Assembly (NCBI GenBank): GCA_964017195.1
Contig: OZ024894.1
Coordinates: forward strand, 30,051,120 to 30,115,119
Length of the DNA: 64,000 nt
Source: Siderastrea radians
Lineage: Eukaryota > Cnidaria > Anthozoa > Scleractinia > Rhizangiidae
Reading direction: 5' to 3'
The notes beneath the pieces were generated by a model. The model was not told the DNA's origin and made no database searches. It saw nothing but the letters and a program-made list of their open reading frames with translations. Shown here piece after piece: positions 36,701 to 51,700 of this stretch (position 1 is its first letter; the number at the start of each line of letters is the position of its first letter). The translations under genes were made by a program, and so were the position numbers.

Positions 36701-39700
36701 TATCCAAGTGCAAGCGTGTAATGATAAGGGAGAGGGTCCTTGGACAATGCCACTGAGAGAAAGAACAAGCGCATCTGGTAAGTCTGGATATTTTTCAATA
36801 ATGAGCTTGTGTATAAAATTTGATTTCACTAGGTAATAAAAAAAATGTTCCATGAAATGGTAATCAGAGTAATCTTCTTGCTTATATCTGGGAACTGTTT
36901 ATTACACTACAATACTACATACTCGACGTTTCTCTCGGCTGTTGTTTTGCAAGAGGCAAAAGAATGGTTGTCAGCAAAAATAACTTTTGGTTTGTTTTGG
37001 CACATCCATACTCCACGAGGGCAATCTGTTGAACTGATTAGCCATGCCTTCTGTAAGGGTTGTCAAATTTTTGATAGACTGACAGACCTCAACTGGAAAC
37101 AAGTGCCTTTTCTTTTACTGGACTTTTTTTCAATTTTTAATGCAGTGATATGGATTGCATTGGTTACTGAGTGAGCAACTGTTGATCGTTCTTGGTTTCT
37201 GTGAACTTTGGCACTTGTAGTTAGGTTGGGGTCTTGACCAGACGAGAGACGTGAATAGTGTTGCGGAATTCAATATCCTCGTAGTGTGCGAAGCCCAAAA
37301 AAATTAATCTGCAAGTATCGTAGCCTAAAATTCTCGCTTGACACGTACATGCACACTGAAGAGCCTTTACACCTATTTTGCCCCATGTTTGCGAACAGTG
37401 AAGTATAACTGTTGCGTGGGAATCGTCTTACATGTACATTTTTATCACGTACAGTAGAACTTATACATTAATGTAAGCTTGTAAAACTGATCGATCTATC
37501 CGTTTGTTGATTTTTACAGTACCCTCTGCTGCACCTGGGAACTTTATATTAGATTCTAGTTCTGCTCTTTCACTGGATGTTAAATGGAACGCTATACCTC
37601 TGAATCAACAACATGGAAAGCTTCTTGGTTACCGAATCTACTACAAAAAAGAGGGATCTGGAACTGAAAAGACTGTGACCGTTGGGCCAGATCAGTTCAC
37701 GTACACAATCACCAGTCTTGAGTTTGCTAACTACTCTGCCAGAATCGCAGGATACACTGCTGTTGGGGTTGGCAAATTCAGTGCGACTCTGATAAAAGTT
37801 CCAAATGAAGGAGGTTAGTGCCCCCAAAATGTATTTTTGTATCTGTTATATATTAATGTATTATAGATTATATGTTTTCTGTTATTTATTATGTTGTGTA
37901 TTGTATAATATGTGTTACTTTCAGTAAACAAGCAACTGTGGCCCACTTTTGGCCACCCGGCAGATTTCCATAGAACTTTTCGTACAGCTCTGCGCTTCTA
38001 ATTCCCGAGGTTCCTCCTAATACCCCCCCCTCCCCGCCCTTCTTGTACCTTCTTTTATTCACATTATAGCTACCATGGCTACGCATCTGTGTCAGGTGCT
38101 AAATCTCCACCTGTTTTACAAGAAACTCTATCCTGTCTACTTAATCTGCACTAAAGACTGTTACAACCCTGCAACACCACGACTAGACACCACCCAAAAA
38201 GAAAAAAAAAACATACAGCCGTTGACCCAACAACACAACGACTCTACGTCATCACGACTCTACGATTCTACAACGCTACGACTCTACAACTCTATGAATC
38301 TACAGGACTGCGGCACAACGACTCTACAACACTACAACACTAGCAATTACGTCTACGGAGAGAAATAAAGGTAACAACGGGCTTACGATGTACTGGCATA
38401 CTAAGGTATCTGAAGATATAACTGATTCAAGATGTACATGTAGTTATGTATTAAGGAAGTTGAAGATAAGAACGGACGTATTAACACACACTAACGTACA
38501 TTTACTGAGAAAAATGAAAATAACAGACATTAAGGCGTATTACTTTACTCAGGGAATTGTAGATAAAGATGGATTTAAAGCACTAACGTACTACGGAATA
38601 AGAGATTACGACAGGCTAAAGATCCACTAGTTAACACACTAGGGAAACGAAGCTAACAACGGACTTAGCACGTACTAACGTTCTGCACGAGGGGGTGCGA
38701 AAATGACAACGGACTCACGGCGTACTTGTGGGCTAAGGGAGTTGAAGATGACTCACTGTGGTCTTATTAGATTAACAAAGTACTAACGTACATAAAGATA
38801 ACAGTGGTCTCAAGTGGTCTCAACTTACAATGTCCGTAGGGAATTGAAGCGAACAACATACTTTTAAAAGGTAGAATTGTTTCAAGTTTACAAAACACAT
38901 AATTCAGAAAACATGTTTTCAGCTTCGAGTTCATTAGACACTTCCAGTGAAGTCAATATTCAGGTACAACTGTATGCTACACATTACTGTACTTTCAGCG
39001 CCCTCACCTCCAAGGAACTTGCAGCTTACTGTATTGTCGGCTACATCAATCAAAGCAGAGTGGCTGAAACCACTAACAGAAAATGGAATTCTCCGGCAAT
39101 ATGTAGTGTCGTATGGTAACGCAAGAGACAAACTGCATACATTTCGGAACACAAAAAACACTGAATATGAACTGACTTCTCTAGAAGAATACACTGAGTA
39201 CTTTGTTCAGGTGCATGCTCAAACAAGTGTTTCAGGAGTCCCCTCTGATGTTAAACAAGCCACAACGCTTGAGGCTGGTGAGTTCTTTGCTATTTAAGTT
39301 GGATTTCCTACCAAGGAAAGAAATGTACAATTAATGATGATCTATTGCAGTAATGATGAAATTAATGCATGATATTGTCCACTAAGTTCGAGTTTATGTA
39401 CACTGTATTGCTAATTCCCCACTAATAGTATAATTTACATCAACTGTAATAGTAATATTTATTGTAATTTTAATTAACCATGCCGTTTGTATAATTTATG
39501 TTACTCGATTAGGTTTTAGTATTGTACATATACATTTTTTTAAATGAATTGATCACTGAAAAGCCTCAAACGGGGATGTGTTCAATAAATGTGTATGTAT
39601 GTATGTATGTATGTATGTATGTATGTATGTATGTATCTATGTATGTGTGTGTGTGTGTATGTAGACATATTGTATTGTATCAGCCGCAATATTTCTCCAT

Positions 39701-42700
39701 TTTACCCTGCAGTCTGCATACAAGAGTACCTGTAACTCTTGATATTGCAGTCTGCCTTTCTTAGCCCATTCAGAATTAGCAGTGCATGCAGCGAGAGAAC
39801 AGTTGAACTGGGCATTGAATAGTAACTGATTGCCTTAAGATTCGTGACGAGCATGGATAGAGCAGCGTTGTTAATTGTGTCAGCAAGTTATTGTTTCCCA
39901 GCATGAAACGTTACTCCTATAGCGACAGCCTGTGCTGTAGTATGTATTTCAGAAAATGATTTGGTAAGTGAGCCAATATTACAGCACTTAATAGCGTGAC
40001 TGTTGATTGTTATTTTGTCGTGCACAAGGGAAAACCGTTCACACGTAAGGTGAATACACATCAAAGTATTAATGCTTTTTGAATATGCAGAGTAATAAAT
40101 TTAACGAATGTTTTATTTGTCAAAAATAGCTCCCAGTTCTGATCCAGTAATCAGGAAAGGAAAAGACGAAACTAGAGCAAAGGACGCTCACACCATCACA
40201 GTCACGTGGAATGAAATAATCAAGGAAGACCAAAACGGCAAAATCGTCGGGTACACGGTGTTTTACAATGTGAAGGATCAATCTGCTCGGTTTAGCAAGA
40301 ACACAACAACTGCAACAACTACCACCATCAAAGGATTGAAGCCATACACAGAGTATTGCATAAAGGTAGCAGGCTATACCAAGAAAGGCATGTCACCATT
40401 AAAGGACGGTTGTCATTATGTTCGAACATTGCAGTCAGGTACAGTACAATGCATGCTACTGCCACGATATTTATCTTGTTACCACTGAGCAACACTGGCA
40501 CAATGCAGCATTCAGAACAATTTTACATTGGTATTGTACAATAAGCTTGACCTCAAGCCAAATATAAATCTCATTTGCCTCCCCCACTCACTACTGATAC
40601 AGCTGTTTATATTATTTGTGATCCTTAACGGGAATTCAGGGAATAAGGTGGACTCATGTACGCGGCACGATATAACACGCTCACACCCAAATGACATGGC
40701 ATGCTTAACTAAGGTGTGCTTCTGAGGATAGATGATTGAATTTCCGCATATCGCTTCAGTGGAGCGTTGTGTGTTTGTTTGATTGTGTTTACACCCTTGA
40801 CTTCTTTGTTTTGTTTGTGCTGTTTTGTTGTTACTGTTGTTTTTTTCTTTAACATGACAGGTGTCTTAACGTGATAGGGTAATACCTCGTATAATAGATA
40901 TGATACCTGCGTTTTTCATCTTTACATAAGGTTCTGGTGATACTGAAAAGCAAATCCTCTAGGAAAGTTGTTTTGCAGTACTACTCAACGCCGACTATTT
41001 CCATTGTGTCAACTTGCCCTACTGCGGCGGTTCCAATGGGCGAAATCGACAAGGCATTTCCTTGTCGTGAACAAGTAGAAAGGAGTAGAATCTTGGCTCG
41101 TTTGGGTTTCTTTTGACGCATTCATTAGACTCATCGAGTGCTCTCAGAAGAAGTTCCTACTTTTTAGTCACTACACGTAAAGGCAGCGACAATGAAGTAA
41201 CCATGTTCCCTATGGAAATAAATAACTTAGGGTAGCAATTCTGGGGTGAAAGTATTAGCATTTCGTTTCGTAAGCTGCAAAGGAAAACGTCTCAAATTCT
41301 GAAATTGGTCTTCCCAACTTGAAGATGTACTCGCCTCCTAGACTAAACAAATGGAACCGTCTTTTGCTTGTTATCCAATCAATAATTATACATGTAATGC
41401 GCCGATCAATTCGAAACTTCAACATCCCCCCGGGCATACCCCGGGCATACCCGGGCATTTGAATGTTCATCGTGCCCGGGGAGGGGGGAATTTGAACGTT
41501 GCGTTGGAAGGATAGGGAATTTGAACCGGATTTATCTCTTGTTCTGACAATACGCCCGTGAGTTTTTTCGGTTTTTGCAGGATTTGACGGATTTACAAGG
41601 TAGAATTTCGCCTCAGTTAGTGAATAACTCTTTCAAAAAGCATCTCTCTCTCTGAGAGGCATGTAAAGTGCTCTATTGAAGACGAAATTTGTCTTTGAGG
41701 AGAGGTGGGGCATTTGAACGGCTTTTTTGCCCCGAGGGGAGGGAATTTGAACAAGCCAATCTTCAAAAGTTCAAATGCTCGGGCGGTTGCCCGGTGGGGG
41801 GGGGGGGGGGGATGTTGAACTTTCGAACTGATCGGCGCATAATTCTTTTAAGTTAACCCTATTTAACCAAGGCTTCTTTGGAGTTTCTGAGCCTGGGTGT
41901 TCACCCCACCCCTTCCCCCACCCTCGGAGTTAACATTTTGAAAAATACTGCCTTTCAAAATGCGGTTGATTAACAGTGACATTTGATACCAATTTTTTTG
42001 TAGATGAGTTTTGGGAAACGTCACCAAGTTTGGTTCTTTTTGTTTGCTTATTAAAAGTGAATTATTTTGTTTCAGCATACGAGCGTACCGTGTGCGTGTG
42101 TTACCTTATTCCGTGCAATCTGTTGACACACACACACGTTTTATTGCTGTAAGGATACAGTTATAGCAGCTGTTACAAACATGAAGACAAAGTGGCTGAT
42201 CTTTGGCCTTCTCCATTAAGTGACTGCATGTATCTGTGCATGTGTGCGATTTCCGCGTTTCTCTTGTGTTCTTTCTAGTGTTAAACGACCTTCCGGTTTC
42301 GTCAATGTAGCTTCACGAACATGTGGTGCGGGGAATTCTGTAGACAACATTGCATTGGGTTTCTTTCTTTCCGGCCGAAATTTAGGAGCCGGGAGTCCTT
42401 GTTGGAGTGTTTTTACTGGTTTATTAGTAACTTGTATGTCATGACCTCTGAGCAAATCCTCGTGTACTCGGTGGGTCAACGCATTTGAAAAGCATTCCGA
42501 CAAGTTAGTCAGGTGTGGGAACTGGTGGTGGTCCACCCAATCAGTATCGCGTTCTTTTAAACAAACATTAACTTTCACACTTCGAAAATTCTTACTTTAC
42601 ATTCTTCAGCATTTATTTATTTTTTCAACCTTTTAATTATTTATTTTATACACAGTCTCATTTTTCTATCCGTTAAAGACAACAGGAAGGTTGTCGAAAG

Positions 42701-45700
42701 CTTATAGATTTTTTCAAACTTCTAAGCAGAGAACGTTTTATTCTTTTAATTATTGTGAATCCTGGTTACGGATCTTCGATCTTCTTATGCATCATTGTGC
42801 TTTGACAAATGTTTCTTGTCCTTTTAGGTCCAAGTCATCCTCGTGATGTTGTTGTGAAGGTAATTTCGTCGGTTGCCATTGATGTGGAGTGGAAGGAACC
42901 AGCGCAGCCAAACGGTGCTATAACTGGTTACGTCATTTCTTATGGAACAAGCAAGGATTTCCTCCCTTCAGAAAGTGTTGTTACTGGGCACACATTTAAA
43001 CGGACATTAGCTAATTTGAACAAATATACTACGTACTTTATCGTAGTCAGGGGAAAGACCACTGAGATTGGAAACGCTTCTAGAGTACTGAATGCAACAA
43101 CCTTCGAGGACCGTAAGTAGCCCACTTACAACAAAACCATAGTCTTGAAATTTAGTGGCGTTCGAGCAAACGTACGTGTAGGGTAAGGCGTAGTCCACAG
43201 AGAGCTCAACAACAGGCATTAAAGATTCATGGCTGCTGCTGCAGTAGAAATTTAATCTTTCTGTCTTCAATATTGTTTTGTTTTTGTTGTTTGATGGTAT
43301 CAATCCCTCCTTATTTCTAAGCCACAGTTATTAAAAAGGGCTTTTCCATTGGTGGCGTGAATAAGCAAGGGAAGATTACAACACATTTATTTAGTTTTGC
43401 TTTTTGAATCTTAGACTAATTAAAAGACACCTCGCTTTGTATACCATGCATGTGTACTGGAGGACGTTCTTGTATGCCTTAGGTGACAAAACGTGCAGAG
43501 CCTGTATTATGCAGCTCAAGGGTCCTCCGCATTTCTACAGGTCCTGGACCCCCAACAAAATTCAGCGTGCAAGACATATCAGACATTTATGTTGTCCTGA
43601 CCTGGAGTGATCCCGTTAATACCAATGGTATTATAAGGTTTTATCACATCCGGACTTACGACACCATAACTGGGCGAGAGGTTGACAACAAAGTGTTCAA
43701 GAAACAAAATGATCCACAGACGCAGGTGATATCGAAGTTAAAGCCATTTACAAATTACACCTTTGTAATCCAAGCTGATACAATTGAGCCTGGCGAGATG
43801 GCCAAAGTGACAGCAACAACAAAGGAAGGAGGTAATTAACATAAATAACACAACTAGTTGCGTCGAAGACTAAGTTGTTGCATTTTCTGCCTCTGTGCTC
43901 AAAACTATGTTATTAAACCATTTCAATCTCGTCGTAATTATCCAAGTCAACTCGGCGTCTCGTTGGCCCAGAGCTCCTCTACGACTTGATTTTGTGGAGT
44001 GGTTGTCAAATGTTCATCAAATCGTTTAATTTGCAAATTATATTGTAGCCAGCAATCCTATTTAAGCCAATAAATTTCAAGTCCATATACGTCATAAAGT
44101 TTAATTGGTGAAAACTGTGTCGTAATCTACAGTCCCAAGTAAGCCAACAGATGTCAAGGCTTGGTTGGAGGACGATGGTGATATCGAAGTAGCGTGGGAA
44201 GAACCACGTGATCGTAATGGAATTCTCACTAGTTACAAGGTAAGCTTACTTCACAACTTGGTTTTATGCAGCTATAAATTGTTGCCACCTTTTCACAACG
44301 ATTTGGCCATTGCATTGATTGCAAAATGTGCTACACTCTGCAAACTGAGTTCCGTGCCGTACAACTTGTCGCACACTAATTTTTGTCCATTCCATTGATT
44401 GCTTACGTGTAAGTTGTACTCTGCAAAGTCTCTTGCAACTTTTTTTTCCCAACGACTGTTTTGGTAGTTGCATTGATTACACGTATTGCACTCTGCAATG
44501 TTTTTATGGAACTTATTTCACAACGATTTCGGCCATTTTAGTGTTTGCCTATGTTCAACTCTGCGGTGTGTTCACAAAATTTGGGCTTTGCATTGACGGC
44601 ATGTGACCTATTGCAATGTTTAGTACAACTCGTCTCACAATGATTTTGGCAACTGCATTGTTTGCAGATATCTCAAATATGTTGCAGTCTGCAAAGTTTT
44701 ATGCTACTTGTCTCGCCGTCCTGTTGCGGGACAATGTGCAGCCCGCTGCACCAGTGTATTTGTACTTTAACATTGTTTAGGTGATATGCTTCACCACCCT
44801 TCTAGATTTCTTTATGAAAAAAATCACACTAATTGTGAATTCACCGGTATCTTATTACTTTTTGCCTTACTATACTTCGTTTATTCCCATTTTGTCGACA
44901 TATATCTAGTTTTGTTTTGGATTCCTCTTCTAAATGTAGGTTTACTGTGAAGGAAGACGATCATACAACGGATCTTTCCGAATTGATATTCATGTGGCGA
45001 AATCGAAAACCTCTCGGTATACTGTTATTACAAAAGCAAAGCTGAAGCCTGGTACGGAGTTTAAAGTGTATGTGACGGCATTTACTGCCAAAGGAGAAGG
45101 CGCTTCAAGTGATGCAGTACAAGTGAACACACCATCGATAGGTGAGGGAAGCGGTGTTTGTTTTACTGCGTGTAATAATGTACTCGTGTATCTTTCACGC
45201 TACCCCCCCCCCCAAAAAAAAATATATATTATATATATATAGACACCCGTTTTCACAAACATTGCTACTTGAAAAATATATATACATATATATTTACCTT
45301 TTGTTTTCTTTTGTTTTCGCGATGTGAAGACAAAAGGTAGATATATGTATATTTATTATATGGCAAGCAATTCTCCAGTCTAAATCGAGTGTTCTGATTG
45401 GTTAGTTTTCGGTCGGGATTTTACAGTACGGACCGTTACTATGGAAACGGTCCTTTTTGGATATTTTTTTTTTCGCGCTCCCGCTCCCGCAAAATTCAAA
45501 CTCCGAAAACGCAAGAAGATTAAAAAAGGAAAGGTTTGGAGCTGGTACAAAACCGGAATGAACGAGGTAAACACGCCTGTTTAGAAAAAGCGCTCTTCAA
45601 TTAACTTTACCGACTTTTTGATATAAGCAAAACACTCGCCAACAGTGAATCAAAAAGTATGGCCAACGTTCTTCAGTGACTGTGTGTGTTTATTGTTTTC

Positions 45701-48700
45701 TTGTACGGCTATTAGACTGTAAGCTGTAAAGAGCCGCGTAAATCGGCCAACACTTAAACAATAATTATTAAAATTCAGCATTAACAAAAGAGTACGTTTC
45801 TCACAAGAAAACCTCTCGGCAAATAAAAACTGAAAACTGCAAAACAACTTGCAAACGGCTTTCATCAACTGTAAATCGAAATCTAACGATCATGTTCTTG
45901 TCTAGTTTAATATTGGCCATCGCTTCAGTCAGCGTTTTCCACACGGAACAAATTAAAGCTACACGTTCATGTATTAAACTAACGGTGTACCTTGATTCCT
46001 CAGCGAGATTTTTGCTCTTGTAGTGGACATCCTTGAAAATAAGTTTAGCTTGTTCACAAGTCCGCTCTTGCTGTAGCTTGCGCTAAAAACAACTTTGTTA
46101 GGTGAGACAAAAATTTGCTCTCAGCATCCACAAAGTTCTCCATAAAGCCACTGAAGCAAACAACTTGCAGTATTTGATGGAGAGATAATTTCCAGTGTCT
46201 TTTTTTCTTTCTTTAAATTCGAGTGTTCCTTCGTTTACATTACGGACTAACACGCTGCCACGATTTCCAGTTTGAGAAGCACGTTTCTGAGATTTTATCG
46301 CGGCCTTTTCATTATTCTTCTTTTTCCCGAATTGTCTCCGCCCATAACGAAGACGTATTTTCAAGTAAAACTGTCTTGTGTTGTGGAGGACGACGAAAAA
46401 CTGACACAGATATTAGAAGCAGAGCAGTTTTCATTCAAGAGCCACGCAAGTTTTCGCCGATCGACAGCAACGATCATCAAACTGATTCGAAAGCCAGTTA
46501 AAATCGCTGGCTTCTCTCCTTGACATCGCGCCGGAAATTGACTTGAATGAACTACCGGAAGTGTTGTTTCGTACGAAAAATGATGCCATATAATAAACCA
46601 CTTACTAACTTCACTTGCTCGGGACCGTACTGAGGAATATTGGCCCTCGGTCGTTTTTGTACGGACCTCGCTGCGCTCGGTCCGTACTGCCACGACCTCG
46701 GGCCAATATTCCTCAGTACGGCCCTCGCGTTCAGTTAGTAAGAAGTTAATATTTTTCAAGTAGCAATGTTTTTGAAAACGGGTAGATATTGTCCAAGAGT
46801 GCCCAAGCAATTAGATTGTAACTAAATTACAGCAATGTTAAGCAATATTAGTTCGGTTGATTGGTAAGTTGTTTGATTGTTTGGATTGCTCTAGGTTGCC
46901 CACCTTCGATTGTTAGCTCTTGGTCAAAGTAGATAAAGGGGTTAAGGTGTGTGTGTGCGTGTGTGGTTTATTTATGGAAGGTTGGAGCTATCCCACAAGG
47001 GGGACATGCTATTTACATAAAAGGAAAAAAAGGATATGAGTGGATTTCAACGGGGCTGAGTTTAAAGTTAATTCCGTGGGGAATAAGAGTGCCAATCTCA
47101 GTTTTTTTTTAAACAGCTTTTCATGTTGCCGTGAGGTTGAGAAAAGGCCGCAAACTTAGTCTCATGTGTTTGACGGAAGGGTTTTATCATGCACTTCTTC
47201 CAAAATTACTTCTCTTGTTGAAAATTGCATCAAACACATCAAGCGCTTCACTAAAATAACGATCTTTTGTTATCGTATGGAATTAGTTACGCATGATATT
47301 GTAATAAAGTTGTCGCTGTTGTTGCGTTGAATCTTTTCACTTCGGTCATTCTCGAATGGATCGTTTCAGAACGACTGTTGTGTGTCTAGAAAATTTTTCT
47401 TCGCTAGGTAATGTTCCAGTTTTATTTCCGGCTACATATTAATTTTGTGTACTCGTAGGTTTCTTGGAGTGGATTTAACAGATTAACCGTACACTAACTA
47501 GGCGGAATTTTTTTCCCCGATTTAATCTCTTCCCAAGGGTATTTGGAAAAGGACACGCTGACGAAGAAGGCCTTGCTCCCGGGCAATTTTTTTCCGTACA
47601 AATTATTTAAAATCTTAAAACGTTTCAACCGTTATAACAACTAACTCCTTAACATAACATCAGGGGTCTCAAGTTTGGTAATTTTGTTAATTTCGACACC
47701 ATTTCTGAAATTCTTCCGTAGCGTAGGCGAATAGCTAATAGACTGACAAAATAACAGTAGTAATGGAATTGCTTCATTTGTGTTGCATGCATTTTCGTTG
47801 TAGCTCCCCCTCCGCCGTTACCCCCAGGGGTTGCAGATGATGACGTCACACCGAATACTATTACCATCTCCATAACGCCAACCTCAGATAGCAATGGAAA
47901 AGTAGTGTAAGTTGATCTTCCATAAGGAAACTTCTTTCTGTGTTCACGTATTAGTGCGCCTTTCAATAATGTGCTAACCGACGGTTATAATTACGTTGAA
48001 AAGCGACTGAGCGCAAAAACAAAGACGGACGAACTCCACCAGACGGAGTGCATAAGAGCCACTTCTTGCACCTGTCAAACTAAACTGCTCTGCTTATGTT
48101 GAGAGTTCTCTTCGATGATTGACCGCTGTGAAAAACGCAACCGTCAGAATTTGCATGTTATTGAACGCGCTGTAACGTGATAAACTGGTATGTTGCGCTA
48201 ACCTCATTAGAGTATGTGCAGAAGAGCATCTTTAGTAACAAGAACAAGCTTTTATTACCAAATAGAAAAAGGAAAAAAAGTTAAACTTTACAATATAATA
48301 TATTAATACAAAAATAGGTAATGTTTACTCAGGATAACTATAAAGCTAATCGAGCTGAGTAAAACTAAGTGATGTTTAAGTACAGAGGTAGGTTGGCACT
48401 AAAGCTTGGTGAAAGCAATTAATTAGTCAATTTAAAAAAAAACGAAAAGAAGAAATAAAGAAAATAAATAAATAAAACTAAATAAATAAAATAAATAAAC
48501 AACTACCAGTTGAAAACTCATGAACAGTAAGAGTGCACTTTAGGTTCATTGCGTCAAAAGCTGAGTTTGTACCGATTGTGTGGTATTAACGATTTTGGTT
48601 ACTTGTATTTTCATTTTGGATTCATTGTTTGAGTTGATCTCTGAACAACTGTGCTTGTGTCTTCAAGCCTGCATTTTTTCAAGTACTTTATTGCCGCTAG

Positions 48701-51700
48701 TCATTCACTTTTTCTTTCGTGCTTTCTTATTAATGCAAAGCAACTGAAAAATCGAACTCTAACAACGAACCAAACTTTCTTTCACTTTGAGAAATCTTTC
48801 CCCTTCAAGGCAAATGTTAAACGTTGTATCTTTACCCGTTTTTAGTGCCCATCAAGTTGTAGTAGAAAAACTCGGAAAAGTGAGCAAGCGAGAAACGGGA
48901 TCTTTACCAAACGAGATCTTTGGATACAAAGAAGCGAAGGCAAATGGAGAGCACTATTACATTGCTGCCAGCTTTGATCGAGGCACCCTTAACGGTCCTA
49001 GAGATTTTGTTCTTGGAGACGGAAAGGCGTACGGAGGATACCTGAATGCTCCACTGGAGCCAGAGACAAAATACAAGGTTTACGTGAGAGGAGCGACTGA
49101 GGTTAATGGGGTAAGTACAAAGACGCTAATTTGTAGTATTACGTAGGAAAACTGATGTCTGTGGCAACCATGGGACTGGTTGTAGTCTGTCAGTTAGACT
49201 CGTTCCCAGATCTTTTCACTCTTTGGGAGAGAGCATCTGGTAAAATGGATTTCGATGACGCCATAAAGTGTCAGAAATGTAACTCATTGCACAACTCTGC
49301 ATGTTCAACATTGGCAGTGGCGAAGTAAGACATTTTAGACGTGATGAGATTATTATTTCACCTATGCAGACAAAGATCCTCGAGTTATTTTCTATTTTGT
49401 AAGAGTCTGGGAAAGGAAAAAAACTTTGAAGAGCTTTGATTGGTTGCTTTGTACTAGCCTATCACCTTGCATCGCCAATCAGTCAATCAACCAATCAATT
49501 AATCAGTCAGTCAGTCAGTCAATCAGTCAACCATTCAATCAATCAATCAATCAATCCATCAATCAATCAATCAATCAATCAATCAGTGATTTGAGTTGCC
49601 CTTTCCAGACTGATTATCAGAAGTATTTTGTGTATGCAATAGAATAAGTTTGGGCGGGAGATCTCGGCAAACCCTTTTGGACCTAATAAGGCGAACAAAC
49701 AAAGGTTTCTCGATAATTATAGTAAAGCTATCATTGCGCTCTTTCTCGCCCTGCATGAGCTCTTAAGTTCGTTGACTATTTCGGATTCAGGTGTGTCCTG
49801 ATTTCGTAAAAATGAGTAAACGGGTAGAACTACAAATTTGTCATGTTTTTCGGTGGTCAAGTATTGAATTAAATTTGTGTTTGTGTTTCCTTTACTCTCA
49901 GAATGAGACCGGGTAAAAAGGTTTTGGGATGTTAATTTTCACTAACATTTTAATTAAATCTATTTCTATATAAAACGCATTACGTTTGGCTCTTTAAAAA
50001 GGAGGCAGAGCTCCACTACGAAACTGGACAACCAACAAGCCAACCGATAAATCAACGAAAACGTGAACCAAGTTATTAATTATTAATTATTATTATGAAC
50101 CAGCCCTTATCTGTGCATTTGTCTACTGGGACCGTTCTGATGCAAGTGATGAACAATGACACCTGCAGCGCCAGTCAGGCCTTATATTTTAAACATTCTT
50201 GTTCCTCACTTGTCCCAGAGATTCATATTCGGCCATGGGTTGCGTTGAGAAATAAAACAATAGCGACAGGAATACTGTAACATTTTATGTCACCACATCC
50301 CAGGTAGCATTGCATTGGTAGCTAGATGATGGTGACTATATTCGTCATTCATAAATGTTCAGTGACCGACATCCTTAATTTTGTGTATTGGAAGTTTAAC
50401 ATTTATCGTTTATTTTTCTCTTGTCACAGAAATGGATTTACGGGGAGCCAGTGGCTAGCACCCTACCAGCAACTGGTACGTCTCTCGGTTGCAGGTTACG
50501 TCATCTATGTCCGTGGCGTGCTTCGCCTTTTCTCGAGTTGTTTTTTTTTCTTTTGTTTTTTGTTTTTTGTTTTTTTTCCAACTTTTTGTTGTTAAGTTCA
50601 TGTTGAACTAGGCTCGATTCCTAGCAGTCTTGTGCCCCCGAGTTCGTCCGTGACCAAACTATAGCCAAACAGACATCAGACTATTTTTATCGCGCTCAAA
50701 TTCTCACGCAATTTGGCATCGACGGCAAATCTGTAAGAGCGCAACTTAAGTTTGTAAGTGCAAGTTGGTCTGTGTGAACATCGCAAGAACATTTGGCAAA
50801 GTTTCGGCGTGAAAATAAACGTGCGTGATCTCTTTTCTCGCTAACTGTTTCCGGGGGCCAGGTTTCGCGCGCTTGATGTGAGGTTGTTGTCGATTGGTCA
50901 AAAACGAAAACTTGTCAAACCTGCTGTCAATCGAGCAAAGCATAGTGATTTTATCTCAATGCCAGGAAAACAAAGATTGAGTAAGGCAAAACTGAATTAT
51001 TTTCGGGTTTACAATTAGATTAACAACAATATTCTTGGTCACCGAGTAAAACTACTAAAAGAAAGAACTCGACAGAACAAACAGAACTCGAAAGTCAAGT
51101 CAAACAAAGTTAAACAGCAACTTGTTATCAATCCAAACGCACTTCAAGCTCAGTTATCTTCGTCCGAATCAATAACCACGCGTCGTTTTGGAAGAGATAG
51201 CGGTGGAGATTTCTGACCGACAACAATTGTGCATTTGTTGAAGACAGCTCCTGAGAAAAGATGGGTTCCGTTTTCTGACTTTGACAAACAAATGACATAA
51301 AAGATTGTTAAGTTCCTCGGCAGAATTTCTTCAATGGCCCTTGTTTCTTTAACGGACTCGCACCATCGTTTCCATGCATTGAGGCCAGTTTTTGTCTTTT
51401 TTGTTGTATTCACGTTTCGATTTTCTTCAATAAATAAAGAAATTTCACTGTCGTCTAGGTCATTGCATGTCTCTAGGAACTCGTTTTCGTTAAAAACCTC
51501 AAAATTTGGTAATCATTCATTGTTTTCTTCGGGAAAAAACGAGCGTTTCGGCCATTTTTTCATCGTTCACCTTGTAAGCCTAATGCCTGACGTGACATTT
51601 GTAGAAAACCTGTGAAACCGGTCTTCTGGAGTACAAATACCGTGGGATATTTGTACTCGTTTTGGGTGTTATTTGTACTCTACTGGATGCAGTTGAATAA

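Noticed and set aside
42216..42578. 120-aa minus-strand frame
   Set aside because: Polar, repeat-like sequence that may come from an old mobile element, but I cannot name it or show its borders.
45336..46790. GGTAGATAT pair (45336 and 46781) as a 9-bp target duplication of the 1.5-kb element
   Set aside because: The left copy lies about 90 bp inside the left inverted end, so it cannot flank the element.
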